Below are positions 1 through 7,595 of a stretch of DNA of 60,074 bases, one piece after another. Source of the stretch: an uncultured Prevotellaceae bacterium (GTDB taxonomy: Bacteria; Bacteroidota; Bacteroidia; Bacteroidales; Bacteroidaceae); assembly GCA_902765585.1 (NCBI GenBank), contig CACXAG010000032.1:1-60074 (forward strand), read 5' to 3'. The translations under genes were made by a program, and so were the position numbers. The notes below the pieces were generated by a model that searched no databases, had not been told where the DNA came from, and saw nothing but the letters and a program-made list of their open reading frames with translations. Numbering within the stretch: position 1 is the stretch's first letter; the number at the start of each line of letters is the position of its first letter.

Positions 1-133
1 CGTCTTTTGCATTTTTCTGCAAATGCACAAATCAGTCAGCCGCAAACATCAAAGCCTCGCGTACCTTATATATAATATATAATATAATTAATATATATTA
101 ACTATTATACCTCTCTGCGTATGTGTGTTTCTG
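1..133. other. left edge, AT-rich, no assignable gene
   Basis: All three forward frames stay open for at least the first 60 bases and then stop in a run of TA steps (about 66-113). This may be the 3' end of a gene that begins outside the window; the frame starting at base 1 would end at 73-75. Nothing in the short peptides is recognisable, so no product is assigned. Confidence 0.2.
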
Positions 134-254
134 AAAAAGACGCTAAGACGTTTGAGACGTTTGAGACGCTGCTTGAGGTGCTTACTTGAAGCGCTTGCGG
201 TGTGACTCTCTCGGCAATATTGCGCTTGATGGCCGCAAAAAGAAGAACAAGGAA

Positions 255-277
255 AGGGCTGCCTCAAAGACAGCCCT
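255..277 (-). terminator. hairpin, likely terminator on the minus strand
   Basis: AGGGCTG at 255-261 pairs with CAGCCCT at 271-277 around a 9-base loop. On the minus strand the stem is followed by a pyrimidine/T-rich tract and lies just past the stop of the minus-strand open frame ending at 280. Confidence 0.45.
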
Positions 278-279
278 CA

Positions 280-474
280 TCAGTTCCTTTTATAGTGCAG
301 TATGAAAGTCGAAACAATCAAGTGCACTTTACTGAGTGCAAAGATAGGGAGAATTACATCCTCTTTTGACGCATCCTTAATGGCTTTCTCCATGACATCG
401 TTTTCAAGGAATGCCTTATTAACATACTTGCTGCTCTGATACCAGAACGGGTCTTGCTTGTATCGGTTTGAAGC
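280..474 (-). pseudogene. unrecognised protein tail, probably a fragment
   Basis: An open frame on the minus strand ends at 280, just before a terminator-like hairpin, and its last 60 or so residues have ordinary protein composition (Lys, Asp, Ile and aromatics). Further upstream the same frame runs antisense through the plus-strand fragment at 472-666 and through the 9-bp repeats, where it becomes Leu-Arg-Arg low complexity, so only the 3' part is plausible as coding. I do not recognise the family. Confidence 0.25.
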
Positions 475-666
475 GTGGTATATCAGCTTTGTCCTGAAGT
501 TAATCTCAATGCGGCGATGCTGAAGCAGAAAATGCAGGAGCTGAAAGTGCTGAGCAAGTTGCGCGATGTGGTGTGGCGCTGGGCCAAGTGCGGTCTCATC
601 GAGGTACTGCCTGATGGCAACATCCGCAAAACGTCTCAAACGTCTCAAACGTCTCAAACGTCTTAG
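472..666 (+). pseudogene. C-terminal gene fragment ending in a TSQ repeat
   Basis: The frame opens right after an in-frame TGA at 469-471 and has only a GTG at 475 as a possible start. It encodes a helical stretch ([19 protein letters not shown]) followed by a short basic region and a TSQTSQTS tail that comes directly from the 9-bp CGTCTCAAA repeat. Upstream coding sequence is missing, so this reads as the stranded 3' end of a longer gene. The family is not recognised. Confidence 0.35.
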
Positions 667-746
667 CGTCTTTTTTAAGAAACACTTCGCGGTGAGACCG
701 AGTGGCAATCGCAGGCGCACGAACTTTAAACGATAAATGAAAAAAG

Positions 747-789
747 AGACCAGGTTCCTGAGTCAATGAAGATTCAGAAACCTGGTCTT
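747..789. terminator. bidirectional hairpin terminator downstream of deoD
   Basis: A stem of about 12 bp centred on ACCAGGTT/AACCTGGT has A/T runs on both sides (AAAAAAG on the left, CTTTTAT on the right). It lies about 40 bases past the deoD stop on the minus strand and is a typical intrinsic terminator. Confidence 0.8.
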
Positions 790-825
790 TTATAGATGGA
801 AGAGATAGGGCGTCAGTATCGTCCC

Positions 826-1533
826 TTAAATCAGCGAGAAGGCGACGTCCATCATGTGCGTAAAGTTGTTCTGGCGCTCCTCGGCCGTTGTCTCTTCACC
901 CGTCAGGATGTGGTCGGAGATGGTGCAGATGCCCAGGGCGCGATTGCCCGAGCGGGCGGCGTTCATGTAGAGGGCTGCTATCTCCATCTCGACGGCCAGA
1001 ACATTCATGTTAATCCACTTGTCGGTGTTCGGATGCTCGTGGTAGAACATGGATGACGACAGAACGTTGCCCACCTTGTAGTGGTAGCCGAACTTCTCGC
1101 ACGACTCGACGGCCTTGCGAATGAGGTCGAAGTCGCCGATAGGTGCGAAGTCGCCCGGCAACTCGTACTGGGCAGCATAGTTGCTGTTGGTGCAGGCACC
1201 CATCGCAATGGCCAGGTCGCCAATGTGCAGGTCTTTGTTGATGCTGCCGGCGGAACCCACACGGATGATGGTCTTGACGCCGTAGAAGTTATACAGCTCG
1301 TAGGTATAGATGCCGATGGAGGCCATACCCATACCGTGACCCATCACGCTGACGCGCTTGCCCTTGTAGGTGCCGGTGAAGCCCAGCATGCCACGCACCT
1401 GATTAAAACATACTGCATTGTCGAGGTACTTCTCGGCCATGAGTTTCACACGCAGCGGGTCGCCCGCCATAATGACAGTCTCGGCGATGTCACCGTACTG
1501 TGCCCCGATGTGGGGAGTTGGAGTCTTAGACAT
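826..1533 (-). CDS. deoD: purine nucleoside phosphorylase, DeoD type
   Basis: It cleaves purine (deoxy)nucleosides with phosphate to free base and (deoxy)ribose-1-phosphate in the cytoplasm, for nucleoside salvage. The 235-residue product has the DeoD pattern: an N-terminal PTPHIGA, the phosphate/ribose segment VIMAGDPLR, GMGMASIGIYTYEL, RVGSAG, the nucleoside-binding VLAVEMEIAALY and a late SDH motif. I chose the start at 1533 (MSKTPTPH), because the 26 residues encoded further upstream come from a degenerate TTCAAC/TTCAATG repeat and match nothing in the family. The gene lies 104 bp downstream of nqrF and may be read through from that operon. A strong hairpin follows it. Assignment is firm on motifs and length. 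Confidence 0.95.
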   Translation of the reverse strand: MSKTPTPHIGAQYGDIAETVIMAGDPLRVKLMAEKYLDNAVCFNQVRGMLGFTGTYKGKRVSVMGHGMGMASIGIYTYELYNFYGVKTIIRVGSAGSINKDLHIGDLAIAMGACTNSNYAAQYELPGDFAPIGDFDLIRKAVESCEKFGYHYKVGNVLSSSMFYHEHPNTDKWINMNVLAVEMEIAALYMNAARSGNRALGICTISDHILTGEETTAEERQNNFTHMMDVAFSLI

Positions 1534-1637
1534 TGAACATTGAACGTTAAATGTTGAACTTTTGGAGCAGCGAGAGCCATCAAGCTTGCTTGTTTGGCCG
1601 AGTCGTGACAAAAGTCAACAAAGTTGAACATGATAAA

Positions 1638-2906
1638 TTAGCCTCCGAAGTTATCGTACATGATGCTTTCGGGCTCTACGCCAAGGGAGTCGAGCATGGA
1701 GACGACAGCCTTCGACATGGGGCCAGGGCCGCACATGTAGTACTCGATGTCCTCGGGAGCCTCGTGGTCCTTCAGATAAGTGTTCAGCATGACCTGATGG
1801 ACGAAGCCCGGGGTGTACTTCACGCCAGCGGCATCGGCTGCGGGGTCTGGACGGTCGAGGGCGAGGTGGAAGTGGAAGTTGGGATACTCCTTCTCCAAGC
1901 CCAGGAAATCGTCGAGATAGAACACCTCGTTGAGGGCGCGGGCACCATAGAAGTAGTGCATCTCGCGGTCCTTGGTGTGCAGCGTCTTGGTCATGTGCAT
2001 AATCTGAGCGCGCAGCGGAGCCATACCGGCACCACCACCGACCCATATCATCTCCTTCTTCGAGTCGAAGTGCGGGTGGAAGTCGCCATAAGGACCACTC
2101 ATGATGACCTTGTCGCCGGGTTTCAGCGAGAAGATGTACGACGAAGCGATACCCGGGTTGACCTCCATGAAGCCGCTGCGATCGGGCTTGAACGGCGGCG
2201 TAGCGATACGCACGGTCAGCATGAAGACGTCGCCCTCGGCGGGATAGTTGGCCATCGAGTAGGCACGGATGGTGGGCTCGGGGTTCTTACACTTCAGCGG
2301 GAACAGTCCGAACTTCTCCCAGCTGGGCAGATACTCGTCACCAATCAACGACTTGTCGAAGTCCTTGTCGTAGTCGATGCAGTCGAAGGCAGGAATCTTG
2401 ATCTGGGCATACGAACCGGGCAGGAAGTCCATGTGGGCGCCAGCGGGCAGCTGCACCTTGAACTCCTTGATGAACGTAGCCACGTTCTTATTAGAGATGA
2501 CGGTACACTCGTACTCCTTGACACCCAAGATGCTCTCGTCGACATGAATCTTCAGGTCGCCCTTCACCTTGCACTGGCAACCGAGGCGCCAGCCAGCCTT
2601 GATTTCCTTACGGGTGAAGTGGGGCTTTTCGGAGTCGAGGATTTCTCCCCCACCCTCAAGCACCTGTACCTTACACTGTCCGCAGCTGGCCTTACCGCCA
2701 CAGGCAGAGGGCAGGAAGACGCCGTTCTCGTTGAGCGTAGACATGAGGCTGTTACCTTGTGCCACGGAAATGGTACGGTCGCCGTTAATCACAATGTTCA
2801 CGTTGCCCGACGGCGAAAGATATTTCTTTGCCACGAGCAGAATAACCACCAAGAGGAGTATGACAATGAGGAATACTCCAATGCTATATGCTATAAACTG
2901 TGCCAT
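1638..2906 (-). CDS. nqrF: Na+-NQR subunit F, NADH dehydrogenase flavoprotein
   Basis: This is the electron-entry subunit of the Na+-translocating NADH:quinone reductase. It oxidises NADH through FAD and passes electrons to a [2Fe-2S] centre. The 422-residue protein has one N-terminal membrane helix (about 4-26), a plant-type ferredoxin domain with ligands C69, C75, C78 and C110, the flavin motif RAYSMAN at 214-220, and a nucleotide-binding GGGAGMAPLR near 290. The C-terminus YDNFGG is typical of the family. It is the last gene of nqrABCDEF and starts 8 bp after nqrE, so translational coupling is likely. All key residues are present. Confidence 0.96.
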   Translation of the reverse strand: MAQFIAYSIGVFLIVILLLVVILLVAKKYLSPSGNVNIVINGDRTISVAQGNSLMSTLNENGVFLPSACGGKASCGQCKVQVLEGGGEILDSEKPHFTRKEIKAGWRLGCQCKVKGDLKIHVDESILGVKEYECTVISNKNVATFIKEFKVQLPAGAHMDFLPGSYAQIKIPAFDCIDYDKDFDKSLIGDEYLPSWEKFGLFPLKCKNPEPTIRAYSMANYPAEGDVFMLTVRIATPPFKPDRSGFMEVNPGIASSYIFSLKPGDKVIMSGPYGDFHPHFDSKKEMIWVGGGAGMAPLRAQIMHMTKTLHTKDREMHYFYGARALNEVFYLDDFLGLEKEYPNFHFHLALDRPDPAADAAGVKYTPGFVHQVMLNTYLKDHEAPEDIEYYMCGPGPMSKAVVSMLDSLGVEPESIMYDNFGG

Positions 2907-2914
2907 ACTTCCAA

Positions 2915-3541
2915 TCAGATATTAAGTCCACTAAAACACATCATTGCCATAGCCATGAGGCCCACGGTAATAAACACGATGCCGAGGCCCTGCAGGGGCT
3001 TGGGCACATCAGAGTACTGCATCTTTTCGCGGATGGCACCCATAGCCACGATGGCGAGCATCCAGCCGATACCAGAGCCGAAGCCATAGACGATGGCGTC
3101 CCAAACAGAGGTGATGGCCTGCGAATTAGACGGGTCCATCAGGATGCGCTGCTGCATGAACAGCGAGGCACCCATGATAGCGCAGTTCACGGCAATCAGC
3201 GGCAGGAAGATACCGAGCGCTGCATAGAGCGAGGGCGAGTACTTCTCGACCGTCATCTCCACCAGCTGCACCATACCGGCAATCACGGCGATGAAGAGGA
3301 TGAACGACAGATAGCTGAGGTCGACACCCTCAACGAGGCAGTCGGGACCCAGTACCTTGGTCTGCAACAGATAGTTGACGGGAACGGTGACGGTGAGCAC
3401 GAAGGTCACGGCACAGCCCAGTCCTAACGAGGTCTTCACGGTCTTCGACACAGCCAAGTAGGAGCACATGCCGAGGAAGAAGGCGAAGATCATATTGTCG
3501 ACAAAAATCGACCGGAATAGTAATGATATTGCGTGTTCCAT
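2915..3541 (-). CDS. nqrE: Na+-NQR subunit E
   Basis: Integral membrane subunit of the Na+-translocating NADH:quinone oxidoreductase. The 208 residues form about six membrane helices and begin with the characteristic [17 protein letters not shown]. NqrD and NqrE are homologous, inverted-topology subunits that hold a membrane iron centre; in NqrE the acidic and cysteine-bearing helices ([18 protein letters not shown]) match that pattern. The gene lies between nqrD (3-bp gap) and nqrF (8-bp gap), so the three are almost certainly cotranscribed. Confidence 0.95.
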   Translation of the reverse strand: MEHAISLLFRSIFVDNMIFAFFLGMCSYLAVSKTVKTSLGLGCAVTFVLTVTVPVNYLLQTKVLGPDCLVEGVDLSYLSFILFIAVIAGMVQLVEMTVEKYSPSLYAALGIFLPLIAVNCAIMGASLFMQQRILMDPSNSQAITSVWDAIVYGFGSGIGWMLAIVAMGAIREKMQYSDVPKPLQGLGIVFITVGLMAMAMMCFSGLNI

Positions 3542-3544
3542 ATC

Positions 3545-4168
3545 TTATTTCTCCTTATAAAAATATGCACGATGAACCCAAATCACACAACCCACGAGAA
3601 TCAGTGCCATTGCCGGCATCGTCATCATACCGTTGTTCACATAGCCGAAGTCGTAGCAGGCATCGGGGATAATCTGGAAGCCCAGCAAAGAACCACGTCC
3701 GAGGAGCTCACGAACGGCACCCACGATGACCAGAATCATAGCGTAGCCCAGACCGTTGCCCACACCGTCGAGGAACGAAGGCCAGGGCTTGTTCTGCATG
3801 GCGAACGCCTCGAGGCGCCCCATCAGGATACAGTTGGTGATGATCAGACCGACATACACAGAGAGCTGAACGCTGACGTCGTAGGCGAAAGCCTTCAGAA
3901 TCTGGCTAACGATAGTTACCAGCGCAGCCACAACCACCAGCTGCACCACAATGCGGATGCGGTTAGGAATGGTGTTGCGGATAATCGAGATAATCACATT
4001 CGCAAAGGCGGTGATGACCGTCACAGCGAGACCCATCACGATGGCCGGCTTCAGCTGTGAGGTCACAGCCAGCGCCGAGCAGATGCCGAGCACCTGACCC
4101 AGGATGGGATGGTCGAGGTTCAACGGATTAGTAAAAACCTCCTTATTTTGTTTACTGAATAATGCCAT
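3545..4168 (-). CDS. nqrD: Na+-NQR subunit D
   Basis: Integral membrane subunit of the sodium-pumping NADH:quinone reductase, paired with NqrE. The 207 residues contain about six hydrophobic helices, including the family segments NPILGQVLGICSALAVT-like (here DHPILGQVLGICSALAVT), IITNCILMGRLEAFA and DGVGNGLGYA. The C-terminus is short and basic. The gene sits 35 bp downstream of nqrC in a complete nqrABCDEF operon. No unusual features. Confidence 0.95.
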   Translation of the reverse strand: MALFSKQNKEVFTNPLNLDHPILGQVLGICSALAVTSQLKPAIVMGLAVTVITAFANVIISIIRNTIPNRIRIVVQLVVVAALVTIVSQILKAFAYDVSVQLSVYVGLIITNCILMGRLEAFAMQNKPWPSFLDGVGNGLGYAMILVIVGAVRELLGRGSLLGFQIIPDACYDFGYVNNGMMTMPAMALILVGCVIWVHRAYFYKEK

Positions 4169-4203
4169 AGTAATTTACAATTTGACCATTTACTATTTAC
4201 AAT

Positions 4204-4893
4204 TTATTCTGCGACGGCTGTAGAATCGGCAGGCTCGTCCTTGCAGCATTGCATCTTGACAAAGAGTTCGACGGCATTCTTGCCAGCATCCTTCAGACCA
4301 GCCTTAATCATATCGTTCACACCATTAGAGGTCAGCGTGGCTCCGGTGACGCAGTCAACCTGCGTCTCGGGGTCTTCCACCTTCTTCACTACCGAGAGGG
4401 CCACTTCGCTACCGTCAGCGGGGTCAACGAAGACTTTCTTGCCGATGAACTTCTCCTGCCAAGCCTGAGAGTCCTTGATTTCGGCACCCAGACCAGCGGT
4501 CTCACTTTCGTGGTTGAAGTAAGCACCGTAGACGACTGGAGTCTCATCACCATGAATGGAAATATAGCCGCTGATGCCGCCCCAAAGTCCCATACCCTTC
4601 AGAGCGACCACGAGGATATCCTCACCGTCAATCTCACACAGATAGTACTTCTGACCATCCTTCTCGCCTTCTCCCTTCACGACCTCGGCATACTTGGCCT
4701 CAGCCTCAGCACCATCCAGGTCGCGAATGTTGAGCGAATAGAGAATCTGTTTCTTCACATCGAGTGCCACGTTAGCATCCTGCATCGGCTTCAAAGCCTG
4801 ATAAACGAAAGCCAGCAGGAAGGCCACGATGACCACGAGTATCGCGCTATATATAATAATGTACGCGTTAGAATTTGTATTCAACTTTCCCAT
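4204..4893 (-). CDS. nqrC: Na+-NQR subunit C, covalent FMN carrier
   Basis: NqrC carries a covalently bound FMN on a threonine and relays electrons between NqrF and the membrane subunits. The 229-residue protein has one N-terminal membrane helix (about 11-33) and an FMN-binding domain with the attachment motif TGATLTS; T186 is the expected flavinylated residue. The tail contains two Cys and an acidic end. It lies between nqrB (15-bp gap) and nqrD. No flavin transferase gene (apbE) is visible in this window, so it must lie elsewhere. Confidence 0.95.
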   Translation of the reverse strand: MGKLNTNSNAYIIIYSAILVVIVAFLLAFVYQALKPMQDANVALDVKKQILYSLNIRDLDGAEAEAKYAEVVKGEGEKDGQKYYLCEIDGEDILVVALKGMGLWGGISGYISIHGDETPVVYGAYFNHESETAGLGAEIKDSQAWQEKFIGKKVFVDPADGSEVALSVVKKVEDPETQVDCVTGATLTSNGVNDMIKAGLKDAGKNAVELFVKMQCCKDEPADSTAVAE

Positions 4894-4908
4894 AATTCGT
4901 GAAATTCG

Positions 4909-6066
4909 TTAAATTCGTTGTCTTTTCTGACGCTTACTGATGTTGCGCTCAACGATGAAGTGGTCAATCGTCGGAGCAAACATATTACCAAAGAAGATGG
5001 CAAGCATCATACCCTCAGGATAACCGGCATTCATCACACGGATGATAATGGCCATTGCACCAATCAGGAAACCGTAGATGTACTGGCCCGTAGAGGTGCG
5101 GCACGAGGTGACAGGGTCGGTAGCCATAAACACGGCACCGAATGCGAAGCCGCCCATCACGAAGTGGTGCCACCAAGTCATGCCCTGACCCGTCTTCTCG
5201 AACAGCAGGGCGAAGGCGATACCGCCAACAAACACGCTGAGCATGGTGCGCCAAGAGGCGATGCCCGTCCACAGCAGGATGAAAGCACCGATGGCGATAG
5301 CAATCAGGCTGGTCTCACCGATAGAGCCAGGGATGAATCCGAGGGCCATATCCATGATGGAAGCATCAGGAGCAATGCCCTGGCCAATCTGACCAAGCGG
5401 TGTGGCAGCGGTGAAGCCGTCGGGCAGGTCGTTACCCAGACCGAAGATGCTGCTCTGAGCCACCCAAACGGTGTCGCCCGTCATCTTCGACGGATAAGCG
5501 AAGAACAGGAACATACGGGCAGCGATAGCCGGATTGAAGATGTTCATACCCGTACCGCCGAATATCTCCTTACAGAAGATGACGCTGAAGGCGCAGGCGA
5601 GAGCCAGCATCCACAGCGGGCAGCCGATAGGGATGATGAGCGGGATGATGATACCCGATACGAGGTAGCCCTCCTGGATTTCCTCACCCTTCCACTGTGC
5701 CCAGGCAAACTCGATGCCCAGACCGACGATGTAGCTCACGAGAATCTTCGGCAGCACAGCCAGGAAACCGTAGATGAAGATTTCCAGGAACGATGCGCTG
5801 GCCAGTGTGCCGGCAGCAGCATAGTTCTGATAGCCGATGTTATACATACCAAACAGCATGGCGGGCATCAGGGCGATCACCACCATACTCATAATGCGCT
5901 TCGAGTCGATAGCGTCGTGAATGTTCACGCCACCAGCCTTCGCTGTGTCATTTGGCACATAAAGGAAGGTCTCAAAGCCGTCGAACACCGAGCGGAAGGC
6001 ATGAAGCTTGCCACCCTCCTCGAAGTTCGGCTTGATCTTATTTAAATAACTCCTTAAAAAGCTCAT
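4909..6066 (-). CDS. nqrB: Na+-NQR subunit B
   Basis: Large membrane subunit of the sodium-pumping NADH:quinone reductase, with quinone and Na+ path functions and a second covalent FMN. The 385 residues contain about ten hydrophobic segments. T222 in DGFTAATPL is the likely FMN-bearing threonine, although the preceding residues are T-A-A rather than the common S-G-A. I chose the start at 6066 (MSFLRSYLNKIKPNF), because the extra 32 residues upstream are read out of the 3' end of nqrA and do not resemble NqrB. It follows nqrA by 4 bp. Confidence 0.94.
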   Translation of the reverse strand: MSFLRSYLNKIKPNFEEGGKLHAFRSVFDGFETFLYVPNDTAKAGGVNIHDAIDSKRIMSMVVIALMPAMLFGMYNIGYQNYAAAGTLASASFLEIFIYGFLAVLPKILVSYIVGLGIEFAWAQWKGEEIQEGYLVSGIIIPLIIPIGCPLWMLALACAFSVIFCKEIFGGTGMNIFNPAIAARMFLFFAYPSKMTGDTVWVAQSSIFGLGNDLPDGFTAATPLGQIGQGIAPDASIMDMALGFIPGSIGETSLIAIAIGAFILLWTGIASWRTMLSVFVGGIAFALLFEKTGQGMTWWHHFVMGGFAFGAVFMATDPVTSCRTSTGQYIYGFLIGAMAIIIRVMNAGYPEGMMLAIFFGNMFAPTIDHFIVERNISKRQKRQRI

Positions 6067-6070
6067 AGTC

Positions 6071-7432
6071 TTATGCGTTTTCTTTACGTAAAATGTTGAG
6101 ACCTTCGCGAACGATTCGCTGCAATTCGAGTTTCGACGAGTCCACGAACTCGGCCAGGGCAAAGTCCTCGGGAGCCACCTCGTAGATGCCCAGGGCCTCC
6201 TGGCGGTCGATGTCGCCGGCGATGATAGCCTTGATGAGGTATTCGCCGTAGATGTCCATCGGCAGCACCTTGTCGTACTCGCCGCTCATAATCATGTGGC
6301 GCTCGCCACCTTTTACACGAGCATCCAGCGCATAGTCCTTCTTGCCGCAGAGCCACGAGAAGTAGCTGCGGTTGACGGAGAACTGCTTGAAGCGCGGCAG
6401 AATCCAGCCCAGCATCTCGTCGGCATTGTTACCCTCGGGGATGACGGTGATTTCAGAGGTGTGGGCACCCAGGAAGCCGTCCTTCGTGGTGGGCTTGCCG
6501 GTCAGCACGTTGCCGTTGATGATACGGACTGAATGCGAGCCGTCGTAGCTGTTGCTGAGCAGCGTCGAGAGTTCCTCGCCTACCAGCATGTCGACATAGC
6601 AGGGCTTCTTCACCTCGCTGCCGCAGAGGGCCACACGACGCGTCAGGTTCACCTTGCCGGTGTTGAAGAGGCGTCCGATGAAGAGCACTACCGTCGGGTC
6701 GCCGATGGTCCACACCACCTCGCCCTTGTTGACGGGGTCGACGTTGTTGACCTGCACGCCGACGTTGCCGGCGGGGCACTTGCCGTCGAAGACGTTCACC
6801 TCGATGTTCTGGGCCTTGAGCGGTGCGAGGTCAGCGACGAGCGACGAGTCCTTGCCCACGCCCACGTAGGTCTTGGCCATCTTCGACAGAGCGATGAGAC
6901 CAGAGAGGAATTCGTTCTCCTGTCCCTGCACCTCGTAGTCGAAGTCGGCAGCCAGCGGTTTGTCGCGCAGGGCCGACACAAAGATTGCCTTAGGCGTCGT
7001 CTCGGGATTCGTTGAGACTGCGTAAGGCAACTGATTGATGTAGCCGAAGAGTCCGGCTTCCAACAATGCGTTCTTCACTTGCTCGCCCGTCAGGCTGTCG
7101 ACATTCTTCTTGCCGAAGTCTGCAAACTCCTGCTGGGCATCGGCATCAACCTTGATGCAGAGCACTTTCCTGCGTTCGCCACGCACCACCTCGCGGACGG
7201 TACCGCTGACGGGTGAGGCAAAACGCACCTCGGGATACTGTTTGTTGACAAACAAGGCATCCCCGGCCTTGACCTTGTCACCTTCCTTGACGACCACTTT
7301 CGGGGTCACTCCCTCGAAGTCGTCGGGAACCAAAGCATACTTCCCGTTCGACTTCAGACGGATGAGTTCCTTCTCAGCGCGTCCTTGCAGGTGAATGTCC
7401 AAGCCTTTGTGTAACTTGATTACATTTGCCAT
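6071..7432 (-). CDS. nqrA: Na+-NQR subunit A
   Basis: Peripheral cytoplasmic subunit of the sodium-pumping NADH:quinone reductase, linked to the quinone site. The 453-residue product begins MANVIKLHKGLDIHLQG, typical of NqrA, has a lipoyl-like/RnfC-like barrel near the N-terminus (VVKEGDKVKAGDALF, ASPVSGTVREV) and a conserved C-terminal region (RSYFSWL, PMDIYGEYL). It is the first gene of the nqr operon. A TAATTTTG -7 box lies about 45 bp upstream at 7476-7483. This region is divergent from the tamB-like gene at 7596. Confidence 0.95.
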   Translation of the reverse strand: MANVIKLHKGLDIHLQGRAEKELIRLKSNGKYALVPDDFEGVTPKVVVKEGDKVKAGDALFVNKQYPEVRFASPVSGTVREVVRGERRKVLCIKVDADAQQEFADFGKKNVDSLTGEQVKNALLEAGLFGYINQLPYAVSTNPETTPKAIFVSALRDKPLAADFDYEVQGQENEFLSGLIALSKMAKTYVGVGKDSSLVADLAPLKAQNIEVNVFDGKCPAGNVGVQVNNVDPVNKGEVVWTIGDPTVVLFIGRLFNTGKVNLTRRVALCGSEVKKPCYVDMLVGEELSTLLSNSYDGSHSVRIINGNVLTGKPTTKDGFLGAHTSEITVIPEGNNADEMLGWILPRFKQFSVNRSYFSWLCGKKDYALDARVKGGERHMIMSGEYDKVLPMDIYGEYLIKAIIAGDIDRQEALGIYEVAPEDFALAEFVDSSKLELQRIVREGLNILRKENA

Positions 7433-7475
7433 TGTATAAGAAATGATATTGTGAATAGTTTTCTTAAGAATGGTG

Positions 7476-7483
7476 CAAAATTA
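7476..7483 (-). promoter_or_regulatory. -7 box of the nqr operon promoter
   Basis: On the minus strand the bases read TAATTTTG, a match to the Bacteroidetes -7 consensus TAnnTTTG. It lies 44 bases upstream of the nqrA start. No clear TTTG -33 box is visible at the usual spacing. Confidence 0.55.
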
Positions 7484-7547
7484 ATAAAAAAACGGTAGAA
7501 AGTGAAGAAAAAGTAGACAAAAAGTTCACTATCACAACTTTTTAATG

Positions 7548-7555
7548 TAATTTTG
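7548..7555 (+). promoter_or_regulatory. -7 box of the tamB-like gene promoter
   Basis: TAATTTTG matches the Bacteroidetes -7 consensus and lies 40 bases before the ATG at 7596. It is divergent from the nqr promoter in the same intergenic region. Confidence 0.55.
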
Positions 7556-7595
7556 TGCCAAATTTCATGGCAGACGCGCGTTTTGTCATCCCAAA

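Larger units (their letters stand above)
134..675. repeat. 35-bp perfect inverted repeat bounding about 470 bp
   Basis: Bases 134-168 are the exact reverse complement of 641-675. Each arm is built from a 9-bp unit (CGTCTCAAA on one strand, TTTGAGACG on the other) repeated two or three times, ending in an A or T run. The enclosed DNA holds only gene fragments. It could be a small non-autonomous element or two opposed copies of a dispersed repeat. No flanking target duplication was found by eye. Confidence 0.75.

Noticed and set aside
51..66. 16-base exact match between the window start and the reverse strand at 39459-39474, both followed by TA-rich DNA
   Set aside because: A 16-mer shared by chance between two strands of a 60-kb window is expected about once, and in the transpeptidase the residues belong to a conserved family C-terminus.
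1534..1611. N-terminal extension of deoD by 26 codons
   Set aside because: The extension is made from degenerate TTCAAC repeats and does not fit the family start MSKTPTPHIGA.
1551..3089. 512-codon plus-strand frame opposite nqrF
   Set aside because: Antisense shadow of nqrF, whose cofactor motifs are complete; the plus-strand product has shadow-like composition.
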